Assembly: GCA_009664345.1 (NCBI GenBank)
Contig: CP043547.1
Location: 3,376,709 to 3,440,708, forward strand
Source of the DNA: Planctomycetales bacterium 10988
GTDB taxonomy: Bacteria > Planctomycetota > Planctomycetia > Pirellulales > Pb10988
Reading direction: 5' to 3'
Length of the DNA stretch: 64,000 bases
Program-made: the position numbers and the translations under genes
Shown: positions 7,771-15,937 of the stretch, piece by piece
How positions within the stretch are numbered: position 1 is the stretch's first letter
Layout: each line of letters starts with the position of its first letter
The notes under the pieces: generated by a model
What the model saw: the letters and a program-made list of their open reading frames with translations, nothing else
The model's database searches: none
Told to the model about the DNA's origin: nothing

Positions 7771-8208
7771 TCAGTGTGGTGAAGATTTTCCTTGATCCTT
7801 TTTTCCAGATTCGTAGTCAGTTTTGTGATACCACAAGATCGTGAAAAATCTTTCGTCTTCCACAAGGATGTTATGTATCATATTTAAGAAGGATGTAACG
7901 GTTGGAATTTTATCTATGCCAAAAGCCCATTGTTTAAATGTATGGGAATATTGAAACGACATCATCCAGTCATCACCTACCTGGAGAAGACACCAAATTT
8001 GAGTGTTGTCAAGTGTTGCGTTAAACTCCCATCCGTAATGGCTATGCTGGAGGACCTTCGAACAGCTAATGCCTTCCTCTATAAGTTGATTGTGAATGGC
8101 TTCGGTAATAATATAACCTCCCGGTACAAGGATGTTTCCTTGATCATCCCATTTGGAATCGTCGGGAAAGTTCGCATTGAAAGTTACGATCTCCGTATAT
8201 ATTGACAT
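7771..8208 (-). CDS. Unrecognised small protein, possibly immunity-type
   Basis: 145 residues, no signal peptide or membrane segment. I do not recognise a named family. It is rich in aromatic residues, with the pattern HYGWEFNATLDNTQIWCLLQVGDDWMMSF, a beta-hairpin style seen in some small bacterial immunity proteins; this is only a resemblance. The C-terminus is Lys/Ser-rich. No clear ribosome-binding site precedes the ATG at 8208. The gene opposes the S9 peptidase, is AT-rich, and is bounded on both sides by copies of the 27-bp direct repeat, which suggests it came in as a unit or survives from a duplicated S9 gene region. Confidence 0.6.
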   Translation of the reverse strand: MSIYTEIVTFNANFPDDSKWDDQGNILVPGGYIITEAIHNQLIEEGISCSKVLQHSHYGWEFNATLDNTQIWCLLQVGDDWMMSFQYSHTFKQWAFGIDKIPTVTSFLNMIHNILVEDERFFTILWYHKTDYESGKKDQGKSSPH

Positions 8209-8223
8209 TTGTTTTGCTATCGA

Positions 8224-8250
8224 TCAATTATTAAAAGTCGAACCTCGGCA
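8224..8250. repeat. Direct repeat, right copy
   Basis: 24 of 27 positions match the S9 gene end at 7607-7633. It sits 16 nt upstream of the small gene at 7771-8208, outside any coding region. Sequence on its two sides does not continue the match. Confidence 0.6.
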
Positions 8251-8291
8251 TCACACTGAATGATGCTTGGAATAAATAAAATATTTTGTGT

Positions 8292-8720
8292 TTATAACAG
8301 ATAATGAGGCTCGATCCAGCGACCTTTTTCTGCGATTCGGACAAGATGTTCAAGCGTGATGGGGGGTGGTTTTCTAACTGTAAAGCCAAAGAGCTTAGCT
8401 AAAGCGATAGAGAAGAGTAAAAGTAGCATGGTGATAGGCATGTCAAGGTAGATGGTCGTGAGGCAGAGTGTCAAAAGATAGAGTGCGACGAACGAATCCG
8501 CTAGCTTTGTCCCCTGATAAAAATAATCGTTTAATAAAAAATAGTTCATATCGACCGCAAAGCGAAATGAAAATTGATCGATATAATAGTAAGCTTCAGA
8601 AAATGTTAAATCCAAATCATGGTTGATAATTGTTTCTTTTGTAAAACCTTCCAGTGGATAACCTGTAAAACCCGCTGTAAACAGCTTGATCTCTTGTAGT
8701 AACTCTTCCTGTTTATCCAT
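8292..8720 (-). CDS. Unrecognised small membrane protein
   Basis: 142 residues. Residues about 80-96 and 98-114 are hydrophobic (SFVALYLLTLCLTTIYL and MPITMLLLLFSIALAKL), most likely a two-helix hairpin in the membrane with both ends in the cytoplasm. The first 75 residues are acidic and aromatic, including DLDLTFSEAYYYIDQFSF. I know no family with this arrangement. GGAG lies about 9 nt before the ATG. It lies behind the three divergent sulfatase genes and ahead of the small gene at 7771 on the same strand, 83 bp apart; a two-gene unit is possible. Confidence 0.6.
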   Translation of the reverse strand: MDKQEELLQEIKLFTAGFTGYPLEGFTKETIINHDLDLTFSEAYYYIDQFSFRFAVDMNYFLLNDYFYQGTKLADSFVALYLLTLCLTTIYLDMPITMLLLLFSIALAKLFGFTVRKPPPITLEHLVRIAEKGRWIEPHYLL

Positions 8721-8894
8721 AGCATTCCATCTCCATCAATTTCGTTGGTTTATGATTTTCGTAAGCCAGAGAAAGCAAAAACGACCTGCATTTTTCTGCT
8801 TGATTGCAATTCGAGAAAGGGGCTTTTACAATGAGGCTCGTTTTCGAATAGATCAACAATTGAACATTTTTTGAAAATAAAAGGGGATGGTTCG

Positions 8895-10316
8895 ATGCAT
8901 GGTCGTGACCGCTCAACAAAGTTCGTCAAGTTTTTCCTTTTAGGGCTATGGGGCGGGTTTTTGGTTTTGCCGTCGTTCCTGCATGCCGCCGACAAGCCGA
9001 ATGTGATCGTGATCTTTACCGACGATCATGGCTATGCGGATCTGTCTTGTCAGGGCATGGTTGAGGATATCAGAACTCCCAATATTGACAAACTTGCCAA
9101 GGGCGGAGTTCGCATGACTTCCGGGTATGTGACTGCGCCGCAATGCGTTCCTTCTCGCGGAGGTTTGTTGACCGGGAAGTATCAGAATCGCTTTGGCCTG
9201 GAAGCCAATAAACTTCCTCTGGATGGTTTTGATCAAGAGCAAACGCTCGCGGATCGTTTGAAAGAGGCGGATTATGCCACGGGGATGATCGGCAAGTGGC
9301 ATCTTGGTCCTTCGGCCTATATTGTCCGCCATGGGTTCGATGATGTTTTTTATCAAGATGGTAGCTGGGCGAATTTTGATGTGGAGGGAAATGATGTGCC
9401 GCCGGGTCGGAAGAAGCCTACGCTTTACCATATTGATGCCGGGAGTCAGGCGGCGTGTGCCTTTATTGATCGCCATCATGAGGAGCCTTTCTTTTTGTAC
9501 CTGGCTTATCGTGCTCCGCATGTTCCGCTGGATGCTACGCAGAAATATCTGAAGCGTTTTCCCGGAGAAATGCCAGAGCGGCGGCGGAAAGCTTTGGCGA
9601 TGATCTCGGCAGTTGACGATGGCGTCGGGCAAATTCTGGCTTCTTTGCAGCAGTATGAGATTGAGGAAAATACCTTGATTTTCTTCATCGGCGACAATGG
9701 GGCCCCGCTCAAGATTCACAAAGAGGATGCCCCCGGCGGCGGTCCCGGTTGGGATGGCTCGCTCAATACTCCGATGAATGGCGAGAAGGGGATGCTGACC
9801 GAAGGCGGGATTCGTGTGCCGTTTGTTGTTTATTGGAAAGGCACGATTCCGGCAGGGCAGGTCTATGAACATCCGGTGATTTCATTGGATGTCGCCGCGA
9901 CGGCGGTGAGCTCGGCGGGCTTGCCGGAAGACTCGGAGCTTGATGGTGTGAACTTGTTGCCTTATTTAAAGGGTGAAAACAAGGCCGCGCCGCACGATCA
10001 TTTGGTCTGGCGTTGGGTGGCCCAATCGGCCATTCGCCAAGGAAAATGGAAATATTTGCAAGGGGGCGAGCGGGATTATCTGTTCGATCTTTCGGTTGAT
10101 CCCGAGGAAACGAAGAACTTGATCGGTGAACAACCTGAGCTTGCCGGTCAGTTGCGGGACTTGTTGAAGGAAGAGACGCAACGCTTCGATCCGCCGGGAT
10201 TGGCGACCGATGAGATGTCTCAAGTCTGGGAGCTTTACTTTGATTTCTACCTAGACGGGAAGCCCGCCCCGCCGCTGAAGCCGCAAACGCGTGTGAGAAG
10301 ACGAAACAAGCAATAG
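8895..10316 (+). CDS. Secreted sulfatase (formylglycine-dependent), first of three
   Basis: 473 residues from the ATG at 8895, which AAGGGG precedes; a TTG 24 nt upstream is less likely. A signal peptide runs to about residue 34 (FFLLGLWGGFLVLPSFLHAA). The alkaline-phosphatase-like sulfatase fold is clear: NVIVIFTDDHGYADLSCQG for calcium binding, the formylglycine site CVPSRGGLLTGK with Cys84, GKWHLG, and FIGDNGAP. The cysteine is converted to formylglycine by a maturation enzyme not in this window. Planctomycete sulfatases remove sulfate from marine polysaccharides; the exact substrate cannot be read here. The next sulfatase starts 48 nt downstream, so the two are probably one operon. Confidence 0.95.
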   Translation: MHGRDRSTKFVKFFLLGLWGGFLVLPSFLHAADKPNVIVIFTDDHGYADLSCQGMVEDIRTPNIDKLAKGGVRMTSGYVTAPQCVPSRGGLLTGKYQNRFGLEANKLPLDGFDQEQTLADRLKEADYATGMIGKWHLGPSAYIVRHGFDDVFYQDGSWANFDVEGNDVPPGRKKPTLYHIDAGSQAACAFIDRHHEEPFFLYLAYRAPHVPLDATQKYLKRFPGEMPERRRKALAMISAVDDGVGQILASLQQYEIEENTLIFFIGDNGAPLKIHKEDAPGGGPGWDGSLNTPMNGEKGMLTEGGIRVPFVVYWKGTIPAGQVYEHPVISLDVAATAVSSAGLPEDSELDGVNLLPYLKGENKAAPHDHLVWRWVAQSAIRQGKWKYLQGGERDYLFDLSVDPEETKNLIGEQPELAGQLRDLLKEETQRFDPPGLATDEMSQVWELYFDFYLDGKPAPPLKPQTRVRRRNKQ

Positions 10317-10364
10317 TTCTTCTGTTCAACAAAATTCCTCACATTCCCAGCAAGTGAGTGTCTT

Positions 10365-11837
10365 ATGACTCTTTTTATCAAGCCCCTTTCGCTCGGCGGA
10401 ATGTTGTTTCTTTGTTTGATCCTTTCCCTAGAAAGTTCTTTTGCACAGAACAGGGCGAAAGCGAACGAGCGTCCGAACATTGTCTTGCTCTTTGCGGATG
10501 ATTTGGGCTATGGCGAATTGGGGTGTCAGGGGAATCCTGAAATTCCTACCCCGCATATTGATTCGATTGCCGCAAATGGGATTCGTTTCACCCAAGGTTA
10601 TGTCACGGCCTCTTACTGTAGTGCCTCGCGGGCGGGCTTGATAACGGGGCGGTATCAAGTTCGTTTTGGCTATGATTTCAATCCGATCGGATATTTGAAC
10701 GAAGACCCCCGCTTGGGATTGCCGCCAGAAGAGACGACCCTGCCGGAGCATCTTCAGCAGACCGGCTATGCAACGGGAATCGTGGGCAAATGGCATCTCG
10801 GAGGAACCGCGAAGTACCATCCTTTGCATCACGGCTTTGAGTCGTTCTTTGGTTTTCTGCATGAAGGGCATTATTTCGTGCCGCCGCCCTATCGCGGAGT
10901 GACGACGATGTTGCGACGCAAGGCTTTGCCGGACGGAACGCATGGCCGCTGGGTTCGTCCCGATGGCCGATTGATCCTTTCGACGCACATGGGAAGTGCC
11001 GAACCGGCGTACAATGCCGGCAATCCGATCCTTCACGATAGTCAGCCGGTGAACGAGACCGAGTATCTGACGGATGCCTTTACGCGAGAGGCGGTCGCTT
11101 TTATCGAAGAACATCAGAGCCGGCCTTTCTTCCTTTACGTGCCATACAATGCGGTGCATAGTCCGCTGCAAGGGGCCGAGTCCTACATGGAGCGATTCGC
11201 CGAGATTCCTGATGTGCATCGCCGGGTCTTTGCCGCGATGTTGAGCAATCTGGATGATAGCGTCGGGACGATCTTGCAAAAGCTGGAGGAAACCGGCCTC
11301 CGCGAGAATACCCTGGTCATCTTTTTAAGCGACAACGGCGGACCTACACGAGAGCTGACTTCCAGCAACTTGCCGCTACGAGGAGAGAAAGGTTCCCTCT
11401 ATGAAGGGGGGCTTCGTATCCCTTTCATGCTGCAATGGCCGGCGCGTCTTCCAGCAGGGGAAGTCTATCGCGAGCCGATTATTTCGCTCGATCTCCTGCC
11501 CACCATCGCCGCGGCAACCGCGACCCCGCTACGGAATCAGGAGCAACTTGATGGCGTTGATCTTTTGCCCTATCTAACGGGTGAACGGCCGGGCCGTCCT
11601 CACGATCGTCTTTTTTGGCGACAAAAGAAACGGGCCGCGCTTCGCTTCGAAGATTGGAAACTTGTGAAAAACCCCGGCCGCGGCGAACCCGATGGTTGGC
11701 AGCTTTTCGATCTTCGCGATGATATCGGCGAGCAGCGGAACCTGGCAGAGAAAGAACCCGAGCGGCTTCAAAAGCTGGTGAAAATGTGGGAAGATTGGAA
11801 CGAGCCGATGCCCGAGGCGATTCAACCTACGAAATAG
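10365..11837 (+). CDS. Secreted sulfatase (arylsulfatase A-like), second of three
   Basis: 490 residues. Signal peptide SLGGMLFLCLILSLESSFAQ. Sulfatase features: NIVLLFADDLGYGELGCQGNP, formylglycine site CSASRAGLITGRY with Cys85 (CxAxR rather than CxPxR, an accepted variant), GIVGKWHLGG, and FLSDNGGP. The HHGFESFFGFLHEGHYF segment resembles N-acetylgalactosamine 6-sulfatase/arylsulfatase A-type enzymes. It differs enough from the sulfatases on either side that the three probably act on different sulfate positions of one polysaccharide (inference). The gene follows the first by 48 nt and precedes the third by 47 nt. Confidence 0.94.
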   Translation: MTLFIKPLSLGGMLFLCLILSLESSFAQNRAKANERPNIVLLFADDLGYGELGCQGNPEIPTPHIDSIAANGIRFTQGYVTASYCSASRAGLITGRYQVRFGYDFNPIGYLNEDPRLGLPPEETTLPEHLQQTGYATGIVGKWHLGGTAKYHPLHHGFESFFGFLHEGHYFVPPPYRGVTTMLRRKALPDGTHGRWVRPDGRLILSTHMGSAEPAYNAGNPILHDSQPVNETEYLTDAFTREAVAFIEEHQSRPFFLYVPYNAVHSPLQGAESYMERFAEIPDVHRRVFAAMLSNLDDSVGTILQKLEETGLRENTLVIFLSDNGGPTRELTSSNLPLRGEKGSLYEGGLRIPFMLQWPARLPAGEVYREPIISLDLLPTIAAATATPLRNQEQLDGVDLLPYLTGERPGRPHDRLFWRQKKRAALRFEDWKLVKNPGRGEPDGWQLFDLRDDIGEQRNLAEKEPERLQKLVKMWEDWNEPMPEAIQPTK

Positions 11838-11884
11838 CCTTCCAGCCAAATACCTTTTCAATAGAAACGTCCCCCAAGGAGAAA

Positions 11885-13372
11885 ATGAATATGTTTGATA
11901 GGAAAATGTTGTTGGGCCTGATGGCCTGTCTGTTGGTGGCCGCTCCGCTGTGGAGTCAGGAAGCGAAAGAAAAACCGAACATTTTATTCATTGCGATTGA
12001 TGACCAAAACGACTGGATTGGGTGTATGGAGGGCCATCCCCAAATTAAAACCCCGAACATCGATCGCCTCGCCGCTCGCGGGACGCTCTTCACGAATGCC
12101 CACTGCCAAGCTCCTCTTTGCAATCCCTCGCGGACGAGCCTGCTCACTGGAAAGCGTCCTTCGACCACCGGGATTTATGGGCTGGCTCCGTGGTTCCGTA
12201 CGGTGGATGAGTTAAGCGATTTGGTCAGTTTACCTCAAGCGATGCAAAAAGCAGGCTATACGACTTACGCCACGGGCAAGATTTATCATGGCCGCTATGG
12301 TCGGGCGAATGATGATCAAGAATTCCAACATCTCGGCCCGGCCGCCAGCGGGGCTCCTTTTCCCAAAGAGAAATTGGTGAATACCCCGTCGGATATCAGG
12401 CTCATGGACTGGGGAACTTTTCCGCATAAAGACGAAGACAAAGGCGATTACAAAGTCGCTTCTTGGGCTGTTGAGCAACTTGACGCCAAACCGAAGGACC
12501 CTTTCTTTATGGCCGTCGGGTTTTTCCTTCCGCACGTTCCTTGCTATGTGACGCAAAAATGGTACGACATGTACCCCGAAGAAACCCTCCTTCTGCCGCC
12601 GATGCTGCCGAATGAACGTGATAACACCCCGCGATTTTCGTGGTATCTCCATTGGACCCTGCCCGAGCCGAGGCTCAAGTTCTTGCAAGAGAATAATGAA
12701 TGGAAAAACTTGGTTCGTTCCTACTTGGCCAGCACCAGTTTCATGGATAGCCAAGTTGGTCGCGTGCTGGATGCCCTCGATCGCAATGGTCTCAAGGACA
12801 ACACGATCGTCGTCCTGTGGTCTGATCATGGTTGGCATATCGGGGAAAAGCTGATCACCGGGAAGAATACCCTCTGGGATCGTTCGACGAATGTGCCGTT
12901 GGTTTTCGCCGGGCCGGGGATTTCCGAAGGGGCCGTTTGCGGTCAACCGGCGGAACTCTTGGATATTTACCCGACTTTATTGAAGTTATCCGGTGTGCCC
13001 AAGGTGAAAGGGTTGGAAGGACATAGCCTTGTTCCGCAGCTCAAAGACGCGGACAAAAAACGCAAATGGCCCGCCATCACCACGCACAATCAAGGCAATC
13101 ACGGCATTCGCACCGAAAAATGGCGATACATTCATTACGCGGACGGTACGGAAGAACTTTACAATATGCTCGAAGACCCGAACGAATGGGAGAACCTCGC
13201 CAGCGATCCTCAATATGCAACCGTTATTAAAAAGCTCAAAGCATGGCTTCCCAAGGTTGACGTCCCGCCTGCTCCTGGCAGTGCCAAGCGGATCTTGACT
13301 TATGAGAATGGCAACGCCGTTTGGGAAGAACAGCCAATCAATCCCAACGATCCCATTCCGGAGTTGTACTAA
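11885..13372 (+). CDS. Secreted sulfatase (iduronate-2-sulfatase-like), third of three
   Basis: 495 residues from the ATG at 11885, which follows AAGGAG; an ATG 6 nt later is also possible. Signal peptide MLLGLMACLLVAAPLWSQ. Sulfatase motifs: NILFIAIDDQNDWIGCMEGHP, formylglycine site CNPSRTSLLTGKRPSTTGIY with Cys79, and VLWSDHGWHIGEK. The last motif and the NDW spacing are typical of the iduronate-2-sulfatase branch, used on uronate-type sulfated glycans. It ends the sulfatase run; the 291-bp gap to ppa shows no gene, promoter or hairpin that I can support. Confidence 0.94.
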   Translation: MNMFDRKMLLGLMACLLVAAPLWSQEAKEKPNILFIAIDDQNDWIGCMEGHPQIKTPNIDRLAARGTLFTNAHCQAPLCNPSRTSLLTGKRPSTTGIYGLAPWFRTVDELSDLVSLPQAMQKAGYTTYATGKIYHGRYGRANDDQEFQHLGPAASGAPFPKEKLVNTPSDIRLMDWGTFPHKDEDKGDYKVASWAVEQLDAKPKDPFFMAVGFFLPHVPCYVTQKWYDMYPEETLLLPPMLPNERDNTPRFSWYLHWTLPEPRLKFLQENNEWKNLVRSYLASTSFMDSQVGRVLDALDRNGLKDNTIVVLWSDHGWHIGEKLITGKNTLWDRSTNVPLVFAGPGISEGAVCGQPAELLDIYPTLLKLSGVPKVKGLEGHSLVPQLKDADKKRKWPAITTHNQGNHGIRTEKWRYIHYADGTEELYNMLEDPNEWENLASDPQYATVIKKLKAWLPKVDVPPAPGSAKRILTYENGNAVWEEQPINPNDPIPELY

Positions 13373-13663
13373 ATACGATTGTTATAAGGAGGAAGACCAT
13401 TCAGGTTAGGCGATTTTTTCAGGAATCTGGAGAAAGAAGCTGACTGCTGGTTGCAGGCTTGGGCCGGAAGGCGTAGAACCGATGGCAAAGCCTTTGGTTT
13501 AACCTGTTCAAGACGAAGTGGCGAGGGGTTCCTTTCAGAGGCCCTCGCGGCGGACTCTTTCAAGTAAAAATTGGCGAACACCGGGGAGCTGGGATGCTTT
13601 TCTTAGCAAAAGAAAAGGACTTCTCGGTGTCGTCCCTCCTTTCTTATGTGAGTCTAAAAGACG

Positions 13664-14233
13664 ATGCACGCTTGGCACGATGTGACACCTGGGGAACGAC
13701 TTCCTCAAGAGTTTACCGCGGTAATCGAAATCCCCATGGGTTCCAGTGTGAAATATGAACTGGACAAAGAAACCGGGCTGATGCGGCTCGATCGCGTTCT
13801 TTTCTCTGCCGTCTATTATCCGGCCAATTATGGCTTTATCCCCCAAACATTGGCCGAAGATGACGATCCTTTGGATGTCTTGGTCCTTTGCCAAGAACCC
13901 GTGCAACCGATGACCTTGCTCAACGCCCGCACGATCGGCTTGATGACGATGATCGATAGCGGCAAACCGGATCATAAAATCCTGGCCGTCGCGGTCGATG
14001 ACCCTGAATACGAGGGATTTTCGGAAGCGGCCGACCTGCCGGGGCATCGCTGTTCCTTGCTTCGCCGTTTCTTCCAAGATTACAAAATCCTGGAAGGCAA
14101 GTCGGTGGAAGTCGATGAATTTCAACCGGCGGAAACCGCCGAGCCGATCATCGAAGATGCCTTGCAACGCTACAGTGCCCAACGCCGCCGCGGTTTCCGC
14201 GACCATGGCACCGGCCGAGCTTACTTCACCTGA
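13664..14233 (+). CDS. ppa: Inorganic pyrophosphatase (family I, soluble)
   Basis: 189 residues. The family I signature with metal-binding aspartates is at residues 66-71 (DDDPLD) followed by VLVL, with the upstream EIPMGSSVKYELDKETG and RVLFSAVYYPANYGFIP. It hydrolyses pyrophosphate to two phosphates in the cytoplasm, pulling biosynthetic reactions forward, and needs Mg2+. The length and motifs are standard. The start is the ATG at 13664; no strong ribosome-binding site is visible. It is alone; the next genes downstream are two small ORFs of unknown role. A hairpin-forming inverted repeat follows at 14294. Confidence 0.95.
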   Translation: MHAWHDVTPGERLPQEFTAVIEIPMGSSVKYELDKETGLMRLDRVLFSAVYYPANYGFIPQTLAEDDDPLDVLVLCQEPVQPMTLLNARTIGLMTMIDSGKPDHKILAVAVDDPEYEGFSEAADLPGHRCSLLRRFFQDYKILEGKSVEVDEFQPAETAEPIIEDALQRYSAQRRRGFRDHGTGRAYFT

Positions 14234-14266
14234 GCCCGGCATCTGCTCTTTTCCCACTTCTCAAAC

Positions 14267-14338
14267 TCCCAAGATCATACTCCACTTGGGAACTTTCTCC
14301 TGCGCGCTGACTTTTTCGGTCAGTCAATTCAGGAGAAA
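14267..14338. repeat. Two adjacent hairpins after ppa
   Basis: TCCCAAG (14267-14273) pairs with CTTGGGA (14285-14291). Directly next, TTTCTCCTG (14294-14302) pairs with CAGGAGAAA (14330-14338), enclosing CTGAC (14307-14311) and GTCAG (14319-14323). No T-run follows the outer stem. They could be a processing or attenuation structure between ppa and the small ORFs at 14492. Confidence 0.5.
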
Positions 14339-14491
14339 TCCGTAAGCTGGCAAGGCTGCGTAGGGTCTAGTTTTCCCAGGAAAACCCCCAAAGATCATTT
14401 GCTTCAAAGCCGATGATTGTTTCGCAACCCTTGTGGATGGAGACAAGATGTGTTCATCCCACGGATCGCGATTTCTCCTTGGAGTATCATC

Positions 14492-14602
14492 ATGGATCAA
14501 GAGAACCCTCCCGAGCAGTTGACGGCTAACAACCAAGCCTTACAAGAACAACTTGAAGCACTCTTCGCCCAAGTCAAACCGCAAAAAGAGGAAGAGGAGT
14601 AA
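14492..14602 (+). CDS. Very small acidic protein (36 residues), unrecognised
   Basis: 36 residues, starting MDQENPPEQL and ending QPKQ-like with four glutamates. TGGAG lies 7 nt before the ATG, and the stop is 2 nt before the next gene's ATG, so the two are probably translated together. The central stretch LTANNQALQEQLEALFAQV can form an amphipathic helix. No family is recognised. The good ribosome-binding site and tight spacing are the main support; an ORF this short could still be noncoding. Confidence 0.5.
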   Translation: MDQENPPEQLTANNQALQEQLEALFAQVKPQKEEEE

Positions 14603-14604
14603 CG

Positions 14605-14880
14605 ATGTCTCAGCGACCGATTCAAGACATTCGACCCATGATTCAGGAAGCCTTCCACGCTTTAGGCGTTTCGGAATCGGAACTGGATCAAATGCAAGAT
14701 ACGCTTTTGATCCAAGATGGCCGCTTTACCGGACGAACGTTTCGGGCCGGGAATCTGATGGCCATGTTTATGGTCGATATCGGTTTAATACAAGTTTATG
14801 CCGAGCATGGCGAACTATTGAAAACCTACTCCACGCATGCCGCCCCTGCCGCCACGCAACCCCAATCGAAAGCGGCTTAA
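14605..14880 (+). CDS. Small conserved-looking protein, unrecognised
   Basis: 91 residues: helical N-terminus (DIRPMIQEAFHALGVSESELDQ), then a beta-rich part (TLLIQDGRFTGRTFRAGNLMAMFMVDIGLIQVYAEHG), then a short Ala/Gln-rich tail. No signal peptide or membrane segment. GAGGAG precedes the ATG and the gene follows the 36-residue ORF by 2 nt. I do not recognise the family. Its stop codon overlaps the end of the convergent CPBP gene by 4 bp. Confidence 0.75.
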   Translation: MSQRPIQDIRPMIQEAFHALGVSESELDQMQDTLLIQDGRFTGRTFRAGNLMAMFMVDIGLIQVYAEHGELLKTYSTHAAPAATQPQSKAA

Positions 14881-15896
14881 GCCAAAAACCTTAAAGCTTC
14901 CATAATGAACACTTGAATTGTTGAAAGATCAATTATTTTTCCAACAGTTTCCGGAGTTTCATTTTGAAAGAAAAAGATTCCTGCCAGTGAAGTTCCATTT
15001 AAGCAGGCATGAACCACGATGCAGGGGACTAAACTTTGTGTGTAGTGATAGAGATATCCCAAGATCACGGCAAACAAGAATAATGTCATCGGGGCAGGCC
15101 ATTGCTCGAAATGCAAGGCTGCGAAGATCACTGCCCCGATGCTAATTGGGAGAATGGTCCCCAACACCGGGAGGGTTCCGTCCTTCTTTGACCAAGTTCC
15201 CAGCCTGGTGATTAACCATCCCTGCAAAACGCGGCGAAAGAGAAACTCTTCCCAAATCGGGGCGGCCACAACGACGGCCAGCCCACATATTATGAAGTTG
15301 AACCCACTCGGGTAACGGGTCAAGAATTGCTCAACCGCATGCGGAGTCGCATCCTCTCCGACTAGCTGTGTCAGCAACCATTGAAGACCCATCACTCCCG
15401 GAATCGCGGCAATGGCCACTGCCATTCCCAAGCCAACATCTTGCAGCCGGCGATTCCATTTCCAGCCTAATTGCTCGAAGATTTCCCGCTTCGTTTGGTA
15501 ATCGATTCGCTTTTCTGCCGAATACAAAAGCCAAAGATTAGCCGCCATTAGCGAAAACCCCATGGCCAAGGCGGAAGAGATGAACATGATTTGCATCGTC
15601 TGAGGATCGAGTCCTTCGGAGGTTTCCTTTCCGAAGTTGGCTGCTAAGTCGGGATAAATCGTAACGGTTGCCAATAAATACAGTACCAGGCTGAAGCCAA
15701 GAACCAGCAACAAATTTCCCATCACCAACCAAAAGAAAAAGAAGATTGGCCCCCAAAAGACAGGCTTGAACGGTTCTCTCGGCACTTGTTTTTTTACGAA
15801 GAATGTCAGCCCCATCAACATCATCACAGAATAAACAATGGTCATCCATGCCCCTAAAGTTTCCCCATTCAGTGTCCATTCAGCAGAATCGAGCAT
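14877..15896 (-). CDS. CPBP family intramembrane protease, last of three paralogs
   Basis: 339 residues from the ATG at 15896, chosen because it makes the N-terminus equal in length (49 residues to the PVFWG/PVPWG motif) with the first paralog; an ATG at 15941 that overlaps the upstream stop (ATGA) is a real alternative. About eight membrane helices. The CPBP/Abi motifs are complete: EEFLFRR (EExxxR), FAALHFEQW, and HACLNG (HxxxN). Such enzymes are glutamate/histidine membrane proteases related to Rce1 and to bacteriocin self-immunity. Three tandem copies suggest divergence of substrates after duplication. It converges with the small gene at 14605. Confidence 0.88.
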   Translation of the reverse strand: MLDSAEWTLNGETLGAWMTIVYSVMMLMGLTFFVKKQVPREPFKPVFWGPIFFFFWLVMGNLLLVLGFSLVLYLLATVTIYPDLAANFGKETSEGLDPQTMQIMFISSALAMGFSLMAANLWLLYSAEKRIDYQTKREIFEQLGWKWNRRLQDVGLGMAVAIAAIPGVMGLQWLLTQLVGEDATPHAVEQFLTRYPSGFNFIICGLAVVVAAPIWEEFLFRRVLQGWLITRLGTWSKKDGTLPVLGTILPISIGAVIFAALHFEQWPAPMTLFLFAVILGYLYHYTQSLVPCIVVHACLNGTSLAGIFFFQNETPETVGKIIDLSTIQVFIMEALRFLA

Positions 15897-15937
15897 GTGT
15901 AAAAAATCCCAACAAGGAAGAATAGGGGAAACGAGTT

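Noticed and set aside
8946-11279. Long minus-strand frames opposite the first two sulfatase genes
   Set aside because: Shadows; sulfatase motifs on the plus strand are complete.
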